A stretch of DNA of 64,000 bases from Paenibacillus mendelii (GCF_024498075.1 NZ_JANHOF010000004.1:496001-560000); one strand, 5' to 3'; shown: positions 16,220 to 26,931, numbered from the stretch's first letter. Made by a program: numbers and translations. Notes: a model not told the origin generated them from the sequence alone.

Positions 16220-18311
16220 TGTTACCCCCGTGATTGTTGCTGCTATTGTCAGGCTCCGTCTGTACCGGTTCATCTACTGGAGGTTCCATACCAGGTACCG
16301 TCTCAGGAGGCGATTCCGCCCCGGACTTTATCTCGTCATAGGTTCTGGTGAAGATATCGACTAACTCACCATCCCGGTAGATTTCGACCCTGGCTTCCGT
16401 ATTAGGGCCTAACACGACTTTAACAGGGAACGTTCGCGTATCGTTAATTTTGCTTTTGCCGAGCTCGATGTTCTCTCCGGTGGCATCCGAATATCGGATT
16501 CGAATTTCACTCGTTTTGCCGGCTTGAGCAGGCGAGATAACAATATTAAAAGTATATTCGACCGCCTCGTCCGGCAAACCGCCGCTGACGGTCAATGTGA
16601 CTTCAGCACCTTTAGATACCGAATCATTCGGTTTATACGGATCTTGGGAAACGACTTTGCCCGCTTCACCATAGCTCGGCTCGCGCACCGTATTGGCCTC
16701 GTTCACCTTAAGCCCCAATGATTTCAGTTCCTTGATTGCATCCGCCTCCGACTTACCGATCAAATTCGGCATTGGAAACGTCTCGGGTCCTTTGCTGACC
16801 GTGAACGTGAACGAAGCCGTCTTCGGGTCGAATTCCGTGTCAGCATCCGGCGTCTGTCCCAGCACGGTTCCAGGCTTCTCTTCGCTGAATTCCTCTTCCG
16901 GCTTGATACGCTCATCTGATACACCTAAGCTGATCAGCTCTTCCCTCACTTCATTGAAGGATCGGCCCTTATAATCAACCATTTTCTCCATCTTCGGACC
17001 GGTACTGACATATAACTTGATGAAAGAGCCTACCTTAACGCGTTGATTCTGCTTGGACTGATCATACACAACGTCTTTTGGAACGCCCTCTTTGTCCATA
17101 TATACGGTCGGTTCTTCGATCTTCAGACCGGCTTTTTCCAGTTCCTGTCTCGCTGCCGTTTCCGTCTTGTTCACGACGTACGGGACATCCACCTCATCAA
17201 TGTCGAACCAACCCCGCACGGTCATAGCGCCCCAATAGACAAGAGCAATCACTAGCAAAGTCGTAAAGACCGTAATAACGGGCTTCACCCATCGACGTCT
17301 CTTGGGCGACTCGGATAACCCGTCCGAATCCCAGCGGTCATCCTGCTTCTCATCCTTTTCGGCCTTCTCCGGACGCGGGACAGCAGGGGCTGCCAGCGTC
17401 TCCATCGATCCGCCGCGGATTGCCGGCATCACGCGCGTCTCATCCATATCGCCGGCATGGGAATTGAACGTAATCTTCGGCTCCCCAAGCCGCTCGGGCA
17501 GCAGACATGTATCCAGATCATGCAGCATCTCTTCTGCAGATGCATATCGTTCTTCCGGATTCTTACGCATCGCGCGCAATATGATGTTCTCCACGCTCTG
17601 CGGGATATACGGATTAACAACGCGAGGTTCTTCGAATGTCTCCTGCAGATGCTTCAGCGCAACGCTAATCGGACTCTCGCCCAGAAACGGCAGTCGTCCG
17701 GTCAGCATCTGGTAGAGAACAATGCCAAGCGAGTATAAATCGGATTTCTCCCCGGTGCTGACGCCCTTAGCATGCTCAGGCGAGAAATAATGTACAGAAC
17801 CGACTACGGATCCCGTCTGTGTAATCGTCGAGGACGTCACAGCACGCGCAATACCGAAGTCGGTCACTTTGACACGTCCGTTGTTACCGATTAAGATGTT
17901 ATGCGGCTTAATATCGCGATGTATAATTTGATTATGATGGGCATGTTCTAGCGCATCGCAGATCTGTACAGCAACGTGCACCGCTTCCTCGGTTTGCAGT
18001 GGCGCACGCTCCTGAATAATTTCATTCAAATTATGGCCTTCCACATATTCCATGACAATGTAGTGCGTATCTTCTTCCTGCCCGACGTCGTAAATACTAA
18101 CGACGTTCGGATGGGATAAGGCTGCCGCCGACTGCGCTTCGCGCCGGAAGCGCCGGATGAAATCCTCATCATGAGTAAACTGCTGGCGCAGCACCTTAAC
18201 CGCTACTTTCCGGTTTAACAATATATCGTGAGCTTTATAAACGAGCGCCATGCCGCCCCCGCCGATGCGGGTGATGATTTCGTACCTTCCACCTAATTCA
18301 TGTCCAATCAT
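16203..18311 (-). CDS. prkC: PASTA-domain Ser/Thr protein kinase
   Basis: PrkC senses muropeptides or lipid II outside the cell and phosphorylates cytosolic targets; in B. subtilis it also triggers spore germination. The 702-residue product has an N-terminal Hanks kinase (HRDIKPHNIL catalytic loop, DFGIAR, SPEHAKG activation segment), an acidic linker, one membrane segment at about residues 345-365, three PASTA repeats over about 375-580, and a C-terminal extracellular domain with an Asn/Pro-rich tail. The ATG at 18311 has AAGAGGGG at proper distance, and that site overlaps the stop of the phosphatase gene. Confidence 0.95.
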   Translation of the reverse strand: MIGHELGGRYEIITRIGGGGMALVYKAHDILLNRKVAVKVLRQQFTHDEDFIRRFRREAQSAAALSHPNVVSIYDVGQEEDTHYIVMEYVEGHNLNEIIQERAPLQTEEAVHVAVQICDALEHAHHNQIIHRDIKPHNILIGNNGRVKVTDFGIARAVTSSTITQTGSVVGSVHYFSPEHAKGVSTGEKSDLYSLGIVLYQMLTGRLPFLGESPISVALKHLQETFEEPRVVNPYIPQSVENIILRAMRKNPEERYASAEEMLHDLDTCLLPERLGEPKITFNSHAGDMDETRVMPAIRGGSMETLAAPAVPRPEKAEKDEKQDDRWDSDGLSESPKRRRWVKPVITVFTTLLVIALVYWGAMTVRGWFDIDEVDVPYVVNKTETAARQELEKAGLKIEEPTVYMDKEGVPKDVVYDQSKQNQRVKVGSFIKLYVSTGPKMEKMVDYKGRSFNEVREELISLGVSDERIKPEEEFSEEKPGTVLGQTPDADTEFDPKTASFTFTVSKGPETFPMPNLIGKSEADAIKELKSLGLKVNEANTVREPSYGEAGKVVSQDPYKPNDSVSKGAEVTLTVSGGLPDEAVEYTFNIVISPAQAGKTSEIRIRYSDATGENIELGKSKINDTRTFPVKVVLGPNTEARVEIYRDGELVDIFTRTYDEIKSGAESPPETVPGMEPPVDEPVQTEPDNSSNNHGGNNAEQQ

Positions 18312-18316
18312 GTCGC

Positions 18317-19072
18317 TCACCCCTCTTGCTCCGTGTCGTCGGCATGATGCAGCAGGACGACCGTAATATTATCGTCTCCGCCAGCTTGAAGTGCCAATTG
18401 AACGAGCCGATCCGCCTTGCCGTCCAAATCAAGTTCATCCGACTGCAGCGTTTCGCGCATTTGTTCATCCGTGACCATATTGCTTAGGCCATCGCTGCAT
18501 AGAAGCAGTATGTCGCCCTCTACCCATGAAATACCGCGTACGTCGACTTCCACCTGCGCATCCGTCCCAAGCGCTCTTGTCAGCACATTGCGGCGCGGAT
18601 GATTCGCTGCCTCCTCCGGACTGATTTGTCCGGATTTGGCAAGCTCATTAACAAGCGTATGATCCTCAGTCAGCTGGGTCAGCTCACCATCACGCAGCTT
18701 GTAAGCGCGGCTGTCACCTATATGGCCAATGACACCGTCATCCGCTTGAACAAGCGCTGCAACGACCGTAGTCCCCATATTGTGGTACTGATCATTGCGG
18801 GAAGCCATATCGTAGATCACTTCGTTTGCCTGCAAAATCGTTTGTCGGATGAGCATCTTGCGCTCATCCAGCGATAATTCGGAATCCATGTCTTGCAGGG
18901 AATCGCGGAATGTATCCACTGCCAATTGGCTGGCAACATCGCCAGCCTGATGACCTCCCATGCCATCCGCCACAACGGCGATGACGAGACCGCTTCCCTG
19001 CTGCTGGCCCCAGGCCCGATCTTCGTTAACAAGCCGAATACGGCCGATATCGCTGCGATAAGCCATTTTCAT
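18317..19072 (-). CDS. stp: PP2C-type protein phosphatase Stp (PrpC)
   Basis: This Mn-dependent phosphatase reverses PrkC phosphorylation. The 251-residue product has VNEDRAW, VVADGMGGHQAGD, HIGDSRAY and GGDDNITVVLL, the metal-binding acids of the PPM family. The start is taken at ATG 19072, because GGGGTGA, which includes the rlmN stop, lies 8 bases upstream. Gene order rlmN-stp-prkC-rsgA-rpe is conserved in Bacillota. Confidence 0.95.
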   Translation of the reverse strand: MKMAYRSDIGRIRLVNEDRAWGQQQGSGLVIAVVADGMGGHQAGDVASQLAVDTFRDSLQDMDSELSLDERKMLIRQTILQANEVIYDMASRNDQYHNMGTTVVAALVQADDGVIGHIGDSRAYKLRDGELTQLTEDHTLVNELAKSGQISPEEAANHPRRNVLTRALGTDAQVEVDVRGISWVEGDILLLCSDGLSNMVTDEQMRETLQSDELDLDGKADRLVQLALQAGGDDNITVVLLHHADDTEQEG

Positions 19073-19080
19073 AAAACCGA

Positions 19081-20127
19081 TCACCCCGTCGTGGACTCCA
19101 TATGTTTCGCCCGTAGCTGTCCGCATGCTGCCGCAATATCATGACCCTGCTCTCTGCGGATAGTGGCATTGATTTTGTTGCGTTCAAGAATGCGTTGAAA
19201 TTCGAAAATTTGTTCTCTGGGTGTCCGTACATATTTGCGCTCCGGTACATGGTTAACCGGAATCAGGTTCACATGGCACAGCATCCCTTGGAGCACCCGC
19301 GCCAGCTCTTCAGCATGCTCGCTCTGGTCGTTGACGCCTCCGATCAAGGCGTACTCAAATGTAATTCTGCGGCCTGTCTTCGCAATATAGTAATGACAAG
19401 CCTCCATCACTTCTTCGAACGGAAAGCGCCGGTTTACCGGCATCAGCTTCGAGCGGAGCGCATCGTTCGGTGCATGAATCGAGAGGGCGAGGTTGATCTG
19501 GGTGTTCTCTTCCGCGAACTTGTACATGCTCGGGACGATCCCGCTCGTTGAGACCGTAATATGGCGCTGGCCGATATTAAGGCCCTTCTCGTGGATCATA
19601 TTACGCAGGAATGTCATCGTTGCCTCGTAATTCTCAAACGGCTCGCCCGAGCCCATGATGACGATGCTGGACACACGCTCATTCGTCTCGTCGAGAATTT
19701 GCTGCGCGGTGACCACTTGAGCGACGATTTCGCCTGCCGTCAGGTTCCTTTTTAGCCCGCCTAGCGTCGACGCACAGAATGTGCAGCCGATTCGGCAGCC
19801 GACCTGTGTCGTGACACAGATGCTGTTGCCGTAGCTATGGCGCATAATGACGGTCTCGATCGCATGATCATCATGCAAACCGAATAAGAACTTAACGGTG
19901 CCATCCTTCGATTCGAAACGCGTGATTTCATTGAGCGTGACGAATAGAAACTGATCGTCAAGCTTCTCACGCAGCGCCTTCGGCAAATTGCTCATATCTT
20001 CAAAGCTCTTTACCCGCTTCACATAGAGCCAATCGAATAATTGGGCGCCACGGAAGGCAGGCTCGTTATTTTCTTTCATCCAATCTTGCAGTTGTTCTAG
20101 CGTATAGTCGTAGATGAATGGTTTCAT
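19081..20127 (-). CDS. rlmN: 23S rRNA (adenine-C2)-methyltransferase RlmN
   Basis: RlmN is a radical SAM enzyme methylating A2503 of 23S rRNA and A37 of some tRNAs. The 348-residue product has the CxxxCxxC cluster ([11 protein letters not shown]) and the C-terminal cysteine in [10 protein letters not shown] that carries the transient methyl group. [13 protein letters not shown] is the SAM-binding GEP motif. It is separated from rsmB by 115 bases, in which an extended -10-like TGGTAAAAT is seen, so a local promoter is possible. Confidence 0.96.
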   Translation of the reverse strand: MKPFIYDYTLEQLQDWMKENNEPAFRGAQLFDWLYVKRVKSFEDMSNLPKALREKLDDQFLFVTLNEITRFESKDGTVKFLFGLHDDHAIETVIMRHSYGNSICVTTQVGCRIGCTFCASTLGGLKRNLTAGEIVAQVVTAQQILDETNERVSSIVIMGSGEPFENYEATMTFLRNMIHEKGLNIGQRHITVSTSGIVPSMYKFAEENTQINLALSIHAPNDALRSKLMPVNRRFPFEEVMEACHYYIAKTGRRITFEYALIGGVNDQSEHAEELARVLQGMLCHVNLIPVNHVPERKYVRTPREQIFEFQRILERNKINATIRREQGHDIAAACGQLRAKHMESTTG

Positions 20128-20242
20128 CGTTTCACACCTGTTTCTTTGTCATTGAATTAGACGGCTACTCGCCGCCATCGCTTATTTTACCACAAACGCC
20201 CATGACAGGCTACAAGAGCCGGCATAGGCGTTATTTCGCAGC

Positions 20243-21754
20243 TTATTCGCGGTGCTTGAACTTCGCAATAAAGAATCCGTCGCTGCCGAATTGATGGGGC
20301 AGCAGCTGCACGTAACCTTGGAACTGCCCGTTCACGGCACCGGCTTTCTGCAGCGGCTGGAGAACATTCTCCGGCCACTGCGTATCTGATTCAAAATCGG
20401 GATTCTCCCTGAGAAAAGCAGCAACCTGTGCCTCATTCTCTTCACGTTCGATCGTGCACGTGCTGTATACCAGCGTTCCCCCTGGACGCACGAGCTTCGC
20501 CGCTTCAGCTAACAACCGCCGCTGCAGCGCCGCGATCGATTGGACATCCTCCGGCGTTTTGGTCCATTTGATCTCGGGTTTACGCCGAATGACGCCAAAT
20601 CCCGAACAAGGAGCGTCGAGTAGAACAAGATCGAACGAAGCAGCCGTGAATCGGCCAGACAGCTCAGCCGCATCCCCTGTCTCCGTTATGATCGCATCTA
20701 ATCCGAGACGGCGAGCCTGCTCGTCGATCAACTGGCGTTTATGAGGATGAACGTCGTTAGCGACGACGCGGCCTTGATCGCCCATGAGCTCAGCGAGATG
20801 GGTCGACTTGCCGCCAGGAGCAGCACAGCAGTCGAGCACCTTCCAACCAGGCTCAGGGGCGCAAACCTCTGCGACGAGCATGGAACTCTCATCCTGCATC
20901 GTCCACAAGCCTTCCGCATAGTTGTCCATCAAGGCAAGGTTACCGCCTCCATCAACGATGATGCCGGCTGGAGCAAGAGATGAAGGAGCAGCTTGATAGC
21001 CAGCTTCCGCCAAGCGGCTTAGCGCTTCATCTCGCGATAAACGCAGCCGGTTAACCCGCATGCTTGGATGCGGAGATTCATTCCCTGACGCGCAAATGGC
21101 TTCAGCCTCTGCCTCTCCATACGCGGTAATCCAGCGCTTGACAAGCCAATCCGGGTAGGAGTACGTGACTCCGATACGGATGACCGGATTGTTCTCTTCC
21201 ACCGGTCCCCTAAGCTCCTGTAAGCGGCGCTCCATATTGCGGAGGACCCCGTTCACCATCCCGGAAATCCCCGCATGTCCCCGCTTCTTCGCAATCTGTA
21301 CCGCCTCATTGACCGCAGCATGCGCTGGGATGCGATCCAAACAGAGCAATTGGTAGGCACTCAGACGAAGCAGCTGAAGTACCCATGGATTCAGCTTGTC
21401 CAGTCCTTTGGCGACTAAACCTGAAAGCCGGTAATCGAGCAGACGCTGCTGCTGAATCGTCCCATAAACGAGCTCTGTAGCAAGCCCTGCGTCCTGCCGG
21501 GTTAGTCCGGCCTCCTGCAGAGCGCTGTTCAATTGCAAATTGCTGTATGCACCGGATGCCGCTACTTTAACTAGCGTATTGAGCGCAACTTCGCGAGCCG
21601 TTTGAGGTTTGGGCTTACGTGAGCTGCCCCCGCCTTGACTGGCGGGCCCTCCATTCCGCACGGCTGCGGCAGAACCGGGAGCCTTCCTGCCGCCCCCTCC
21701 ATTCTTCCGTCTCTTGCTGGCCGGAAGATCCTTACGAGTATCCGGCCCGCTCAT
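20243..21754 (-). CDS. rsmB: 16S rRNA m5C967 methyltransferase RsmB
   Basis: RsmB methylates C967 of 16S rRNA. The 503-residue product has a low-complexity basic N-terminal 50 residues (Arg, Lys, Gly, Ser-rich) not typical of shorter homologues, then a NusB-like RNA-binding domain, then the methyltransferase with SAM motif CAAPGGKSTHLAE and the two catalytic cysteines in DAPCSGFG and YSTCTIEREENE. Its ATG overlaps the fmt stop (ATGA). Confidence 0.95.
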   Translation of the reverse strand: MSGPDTRKDLPASKRRKNGGGGRKAPGSAAAVRNGGPASQGGGSSRKPKPQTAREVALNTLVKVAASGAYSNLQLNSALQEAGLTRQDAGLATELVYGTIQQQRLLDYRLSGLVAKGLDKLNPWVLQLLRLSAYQLLCLDRIPAHAAVNEAVQIAKKRGHAGISGMVNGVLRNMERRLQELRGPVEENNPVIRIGVTYSYPDWLVKRWITAYGEAEAEAICASGNESPHPSMRVNRLRLSRDEALSRLAEAGYQAAPSSLAPAGIIVDGGGNLALMDNYAEGLWTMQDESSMLVAEVCAPEPGWKVLDCCAAPGGKSTHLAELMGDQGRVVANDVHPHKRQLIDEQARRLGLDAIITETGDAAELSGRFTAASFDLVLLDAPCSGFGVIRRKPEIKWTKTPEDVQSIAALQRRLLAEAAKLVRPGGTLVYSTCTIEREENEAQVAAFLRENPDFESDTQWPENVLQPLQKAGAVNGQFQGYVQLLPHQFGSDGFFIAKFKHRE

Positions 21755-22698
21755 GCTTCAGTCCCGCCGAAACGGCTGCCTGCCGGCAGTCGGGCGCCTT
21801 TCAGCCATTCAGCCGCTGGCATTGCTTTCTTGCCGGCCGGTTGAATGACCGTTAGTAACAGGCTGCCATCACCGGTCTGTACCAGAATCCCGCTATCGTT
21901 TGTTTGAAGCACGGTTCCTGCAGGCTGCCGGGATTCTTCACCTTCTTCAAGAGGTTCGCATCCCCACACCTTGAACGTTTCTCCATGAAGCAGTGTGAAG
22001 GCCCCTGCCATCGGAAGCAGTCCGCGTACTTGATTATATAAAGCAAGTGCGGGACGGCTCCAATCCATCCGTTCGTCCTCGCGGGACAAGTTCGGCGCGT
22101 AGGTGGCATCCGTATCGCTTTGCTTCTCAGCTTGGACTTCACCGGAAATGATCGCCGGCAGCGTCTCCAGAAGCAGCTTGGCCCCGGCTTCGCTAAGCTT
22201 CGTGAATATCGTTCCGGATGTGTCCTCATGCAGGATCGGGATCTCGACTCTACTGATCATATCTCCCGTATCGAGCCCCTCCGCCATATACATGATCGTT
22301 ACGCCGGTAGAAGTCTCCCCGTTCATGATCGCTCTCTGGATCGGCGCTCCCCCGCGGTAGCGCGGCAGAAGAGACCCATGTACATTAATACAGCCAAGCG
22401 GAGGAATGTCCAGAACCGCTTTGGGTAAAATCTGTCCATAGGCAGCCGTTACGATGAGATCAGGCTGCAGCAGCGAAATCTTCTCCACGGTGTCGGAGCC
22501 TCTCAGCCGTTCCGGTTGATAGACGGTTAAGCCATGATGAAGCGCCGCATCCTTTACCGGAGGCGGTGTCAGTGTTTTTTTGCGGCCTTTGGGCCGATCG
22601 GGCTGTGTGATGACAGCTGCGATTTCGTGACCTGCCTCAATTAAGGCTTCCAATGAAGGTACGGCGAAATCCGGCGTTCCCATGAATACGATACGCAT
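21751..22698 (-). CDS. fmt: methionyl-tRNA formyltransferase
   Basis: Fmt formylates initiator Met-tRNA from 10-formyl-THF. The 315-residue product starts MRIVFMGTPDFAVPSLEAL and has the catalytic Asn-His of INVHGSLLPRYRGGAPIQ and the downstream Asp in EGLDTGDM. ATG 22698 has a GGAG site; an open frame to 22740 is not used. Order def-fmt-rsmB is conserved, and def ends five bases before this start. Confidence 0.96.
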   Translation of the reverse strand: MRIVFMGTPDFAVPSLEALIEAGHEIAAVITQPDRPKGRKKTLTPPPVKDAALHHGLTVYQPERLRGSDTVEKISLLQPDLIVTAAYGQILPKAVLDIPPLGCINVHGSLLPRYRGGAPIQRAIMNGETSTGVTIMYMAEGLDTGDMISRVEIPILHEDTSGTIFTKLSEAGAKLLLETLPAIISGEVQAEKQSDTDATYAPNLSREDERMDWSRPALALYNQVRGLLPMAGAFTLLHGETFKVWGCEPLEEGEESRQPAGTVLQTNDSGILVQTGDGSLLLTVIQPAGKKAMPAAEWLKGARLPAGSRFGGTEA

Positions 22699-22702
22699 AG
22701 GC

Positions 22703-23188
22703 TCACTCTCCGCGTCCGCGCGGCTTTGCAGACACGTCATATATAGAATCGGCGATATCGGTAAACAATACGCCGTTTAAGTGATCAATCTCATGCTGGA
22801 AAGCGCGTGCCAAATAATCGGATGCCTCCAGCGTAATGGGTTTGCCGTTGCGGTCAAAACCATTGACCTTAATCTGTTGGAACCTGCGGACGTCACCGTT
22901 CAAGTTCGGAATGCTCAAGCATCCTTCAGGACCGATCTGCTCGCCTTCCTGCTCGACAATTTCCGGGTTGACCATCTCGATCAGCCCATTATCGTCCCCA
23001 ACGTCGACCACGATGACCCGCTTCGAGATGCCGACCTGAGGTGCAGCCAGACCTACGCCTTCCGCATCGTACATCGTTTCTGCCATATCGGTAAGCAACT
23101 TATGCAAATTGGAATTAAATTTAGTGACTTGTATTGCCCGCTCTCTCAAGACGGGATCCGGATCTTTCACAATTATTCGAATAGCCAA
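22703..23188 (-). CDS. def: peptide deformylase
   Basis: Def removes the formyl group from nascent proteins. The 161-residue product has all three family motifs: GVGLAAPQVG, EGCLSIP (metal Cys) and QHEIDHLNG (HExxH). The start is a TTG at 23188: AAGGAGGG lies 8 bases upstream and gives the family N-terminus MAIRIIVKDPDPVLRERA. The nearby ATG is out of frame. The operon pairs def with fmt, which adds the same formyl group. Confidence 0.94.
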   Translation of the reverse strand: MAIRIIVKDPDPVLRERAIQVTKFNSNLHKLLTDMAETMYDAEGVGLAAPQVGISKRVIVVDVGDDNGLIEMVNPEIVEQEGEQIGPEGCLSIPNLNGDVRRFQQIKVNGFDRNGKPITLEASDYLARAFQHEIDHLNGVLFTDIADSIYDVSAKPRGRGE

Positions 23189-23224
23189 AACATGTCCCTC
23201 CTTGGATTTGTATCGCATGTAAAA

Positions 23225-25723
23225 TTATAAGATGACCTGTGGATCAACATCTACACTAAGCTGAACCTGAGGTTGGCCATTTGAACCCGCAAGCGAGCTG
23301 ACGGCCCGCTTCAGCATGCCGACCGCGTCAACATTTCCACGATATTTTACCATACATTGAAAACGATAGCGATCCTTCATTCTTGGAATCGGAGACGCGA
23401 CAGGGCCGAGGATATCCATAAAGCGTCCCGTCGTTCCTTCCTCGGAAGAAGCCGATAATCCGGCCTCCGCAACGGATTGGCGGAGCATAGCGGCGAGCTT
23501 CTCTCCTTCCGCGATGACAAGCGGAAGCTGTTCATGCGAAAGTGTGATGAGAATAAGCCGGCAGTATGGCGGATAGGACATGTATCTGCGGTGGCGCAGC
23601 TCCTCCTGGATAAACGAAGCGTAATTATGCTGCTGCGCGGTTTGGATGGCGTAATGATCCGGATTATAGGTTTGAACGACCACCTCACCCGGGAGCTCAT
23701 GCCGTCCTGCACGCCCTGCCACCTGAGTGAGCAGCTGGAACGTTTTTTCCGCCGCCCTGAAATCGGGCAGATGGAGCGAGGTATCTGCTGCAATGACGCC
23801 GACTAATGTAACATATGGAAAGTCGAGCCCTTTCGCCACCATCTGCGTCCCGAGCAGCACGTCAGCTTGACGCTCCCCAAACATCGTCAGCCACTTCTCA
23901 TGGGAGCCTTTCTCTGTCGTAGTATCTACGTCCATGCGGATAACGCGTATACCGGGGAACAGCTTGGACAGCTCTTCTTCCACCCGCTGCGTTCCTGTTC
24001 CGAAGAATCGGATATGCTCACTTTCGCAGGAAGGGCAAGCTGTCGGCGCCATCTCGGCATGTCCGCAGTAATGGCATCGAAGCGTACGTAATTTCTGATG
24101 GTAGGTTAGTGATATGTCACAATGCGGACATTGCGCGGTATAGCCGCATGAGCGGCACATAACAAACGTAGAATACCCTCTGCGGTTCAGCAGCAGAACG
24201 GCCTGTTCGCCGCGTTCCAGCCGCTGGACGAGTGATTGATGCAGCTGCCGGCTGAACATCGAACGATTGCCATCCTTGAGCTCCTCCCGCATATCGACGA
24301 GATGAACGGGCGGCATGGGGCGTCCTCCTACCCGGTGAGGCATTGGCAGCAATGCCGATCCCCGGCCTGGCTGCTCGCCGGCTTGCCCTCCGCGGGACGC
24401 AGCCGCGTAGCTTTCGAGTGAAGGCGTCGCCGAACCAAGCACTACCGCAGCGCCATGCTGCCGGGCGCGCTGAACGGCTACATCTCTTGCGTGATACTTC
24501 GGGCTTTCTTCCTGTTTGTAAGAGGATTCATGCTCTTCGTCAATAATAATGAGGCCGAGCCGGTCGAACGGAGCGAATATGGCTGAGCGGGCGCCTACGG
24601 CTACACATGCCCGCCGCTCGCGAATCTTCCGCCATTCATCGTACCTCTCGCCGCTGGAGAGCCTGCTGTGCAGAACGGCTACGGCATCGCCGAAGCGGCC
24701 TTTGAATCGTTCGACCATCTGAGGGGTCAGTGAAATTTCCGGAACAAGCACGATGGCCTGCTTGTTAAGCCGCAAGCAATGCTCGATGGTCTGCAAATAC
24801 ACTTCCGTCTTGCCGCTTCCCGTCACTCCATGCAGCAGAAAAACCCGGGAATCCCGGTTGTCGATGGCAGCCGCTATTGGCGTGAAAACAGCCTGCTGTT
24901 CATCCGTTAATGGAAGCGGTGAGGTTCGCCGGAATTCACGACCCGCGTATGGATCCCGATCCTTCTCGACCTCCCGGATCACGATGTGTCCTTTCTCGGC
25001 CAAGGCCTTAACTGTCCCTGAAGTTGTCTTAAGGTGATCTAGAAGCTCCTGCATGGTAATCGGCTCTTCATGGTCGATCATATATTGGAGGACTTCACGT
25101 TGCTTAGCTGCTCTCGCCGGCCAATCGGCCAGTGCCATGAGCGCTTCATCCCGATTGGCCGGTGGAAAGACAGTGAGCATCTTCTTCACGGATAAACGGT
25201 CCCGGATGGCGACGCGCCCCAATAATGCGCCTTCCCGGATGGCCGCCTTCACTTCGTTCGCCGCAGAAGGAAACCTCTCCTGAAGTACGGACAGCTTGAC
25301 GGATCCTCCACTCCGGCGCATATACTCCGCCCAGTCGGAAGAAGAAATAAACACCGTTTGATCTTCGCCAGCCAATGAAACCGTCGTTTCTGCTTTCCCT
25401 TTCAATGCTGCCGGTATCATGGCTTGCAGCGCTGTCGTCATCGTGCAGCAATACTTATCGCTGACCCACTCTGCCAGCTGGATCAAATCAGGAGATAACG
25501 GAGGCGTATGATCAAGCAGCTCCGCAACGGCCTTCAGCTTCTTGCGGTCGACCGCTGCCGTTTCTGTGATGGCAACGACGAATCCCTGCACGACACGGCC
25601 GCCGAATGGAACACCGACTCTGCTCCCCACTTCCAGCCAGCCCTGCATATCGGCTGGCACTTCATAATCGAAGGGACGATCCGTTTGCCGACTCGGCACA
25701 TCGACGATAACTTTGGCAATCAT
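23225..25723 (-). CDS. priA: primosomal protein N' (replication restart helicase PriA)
   Basis: PriA reloads the replisome at repaired or stalled forks. The 832-residue product has the N-terminal 3'-DNA-binding domain (FDYEVP, GSRVGVPFGGR), Walker A GVTGSGKTEVYLQ, the DEEH box (IIIDEEHESSYKQEE), the zinc cluster with paired CxxC motifs (CRSCGYTAQCPHC and CHYCGHAEM), and VAGRAGR. A Gly/Arg/Pro-rich insert sits just before the zinc region. The ATG overlaps the coaBC stop (ATGA). Confidence 0.97.
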   Translation of the reverse strand: MIAKVIVDVPSRQTDRPFDYEVPADMQGWLEVGSRVGVPFGGRVVQGFVVAITETAAVDRKKLKAVAELLDHTPPLSPDLIQLAEWVSDKYCCTMTTALQAMIPAALKGKAETTVSLAGEDQTVFISSSDWAEYMRRSGGSVKLSVLQERFPSAANEVKAAIREGALLGRVAIRDRLSVKKMLTVFPPANRDEALMALADWPARAAKQREVLQYMIDHEEPITMQELLDHLKTTSGTVKALAEKGHIVIREVEKDRDPYAGREFRRTSPLPLTDEQQAVFTPIAAAIDNRDSRVFLLHGVTGSGKTEVYLQTIEHCLRLNKQAIVLVPEISLTPQMVERFKGRFGDAVAVLHSRLSSGERYDEWRKIRERRACVAVGARSAIFAPFDRLGLIIIDEEHESSYKQEESPKYHARDVAVQRARQHGAAVVLGSATPSLESYAAASRGGQAGEQPGRGSALLPMPHRVGGRPMPPVHLVDMREELKDGNRSMFSRQLHQSLVQRLERGEQAVLLLNRRGYSTFVMCRSCGYTAQCPHCDISLTYHQKLRTLRCHYCGHAEMAPTACPSCESEHIRFFGTGTQRVEEELSKLFPGIRVIRMDVDTTTEKGSHEKWLTMFGERQADVLLGTQMVAKGLDFPYVTLVGVIAADTSLHLPDFRAAEKTFQLLTQVAGRAGRHELPGEVVVQTYNPDHYAIQTAQQHNYASFIQEELRHRRYMSYPPYCRLILITLSHEQLPLVIAEGEKLAAMLRQSVAEAGLSASSEEGTTGRFMDILGPVASPIPRMKDRYRFQCMVKYRGNVDAVGMLKRAVSSLAGSNGQPQVQLSVDVDPQVIL

Positions 25724-26931
25724 TCCCTCGTCTCCCCGGATGCCATCCGGTTAGCCACAAGAGTCAATAGCTGGTCCGCGACCTCGCGCTTGGATAACAG
25801 AGGCAGCGTTGCAACCAATCCCTCCGACCCGTATACATCGACGATATTCGTATCGACATTGAACCCGGCACCTTCGCGTGTGATGTCGTTGGCGACTACC
25901 AAGTCGCAATTTTTCCGCTGCAGCTTGTCCATCGCATATGCCTTGACGTTATCCGTCTCCGCCGCGAAGCCTACCAAGAATTGGCCACTCTTTTGCTCAC
26001 CCAGCGTCTTAAGTATGTCCGTCGTACGCTCAAGCTCCAAAGTGAGGTGCTCACCCGTTTTTTTGATCTTGCTTGCCGCGACCGTTGTCGGACGGTAATC
26101 CGCAACTGCCGCCGCTTTTATGACAATGTCGGTCGCTGCATAACGCTCCAGAACAGCCTGAAGCATCTCCTCCGCGGATTCGACTCGAACCACGTTCAGG
26201 CCGGCACCTGGCTGCATGGCCGTCTTCGCGGCAACGACGGTAACATCCGCCCCGCGGTTCAACGCGGCTTCAGCAATGGCAAAGCCCATCAAACCGGAGG
26301 AATCGTTCGTCAGATAACGTACGGGATCAAGCCGCTCAATCGTTCCGCCCGCTGTAACGAGAACTCGTTTACCAGCCAAGGATTGGCTTTGAGTAAACCA
26401 TTGCTCCGCAGCCTTCACGATATCCTCAGGCTCCGCCAGCCGTCCTTTCCCCACATACCCGCATGCCAGCTGCCCGGTACCGGGCTCAACGAAGCGAACC
26501 CCCCGCTCCGCGAGCAGCTCCATATTCCTCTCCACCGCTGGATGTGCGTACATATGAACATTCATCGCAGGCGCAACAAGAATCGGCGCAGTCGTAGCAA
26601 GAAGGGTTGTACTTAGCATGTCATCGGCCAGGCCTGTCACCATCTTGGCTATTATGTTTGCCGTTGCCGGAGCAATGATAACCAGGTCGGCATGGTCGGC
26701 AAGATCAATATGTGACACCACTGAAGGATCGAACTCGTCGAACGTATCGAGATACACCGGATGACGAGACAGCGTCTGCAGCGTAAGCGGCGTAATGAAT
26801 TTCGTCGCCGATTCTGTCATAATGACCTTCACAATAGCGCCCGCTTGTACCAATTTGCTGCAGAGTGCAGCCGCTTTGTAAGCTGCGATACCCCCCGATA
26901 TACCAAGCAGGATTCGTTTCCCTTTCAGCAT
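25720..26931 (-). CDS. coaBC: bifunctional phosphopantothenoylcysteine decarboxylase / synthetase
   Basis: CoaBC makes 4'-phosphopantetheine for coenzyme A. The 403-residue product has the flavin decarboxylase half (GISGGIAAYKAA, APAMNVHMY, CGYVGKGRLAEP with the active cysteine) and the synthetase half (LVTAGGTIERLDPVRYLTN, then the KIKK motif). It is the first gene after the terminator at 26993-27021, so it probably starts its own transcript into priA. Confidence 0.96.
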   Translation of the reverse strand: MLKGKRILLGISGGIAAYKAAALCSKLVQAGAIVKVIMTESATKFITPLTLQTLSRHPVYLDTFDEFDPSVVSHIDLADHADLVIIAPATANIIAKMVTGLADDMLSTTLLATTAPILVAPAMNVHMYAHPAVERNMELLAERGVRFVEPGTGQLACGYVGKGRLAEPEDIVKAAEQWFTQSQSLAGKRVLVTAGGTIERLDPVRYLTNDSSGLMGFAIAEAALNRGADVTVVAAKTAMQPGAGLNVVRVESAEEMLQAVLERYAATDIVIKAAAVADYRPTTVAASKIKKTGEHLTLELERTTDILKTLGEQKSGQFLVGFAAETDNVKAYAMDKLQRKNCDLVVANDITREGAGFNVDTNIVDVYGSEGLVATLPLLSKREVADQLLTLVANRMASGETRE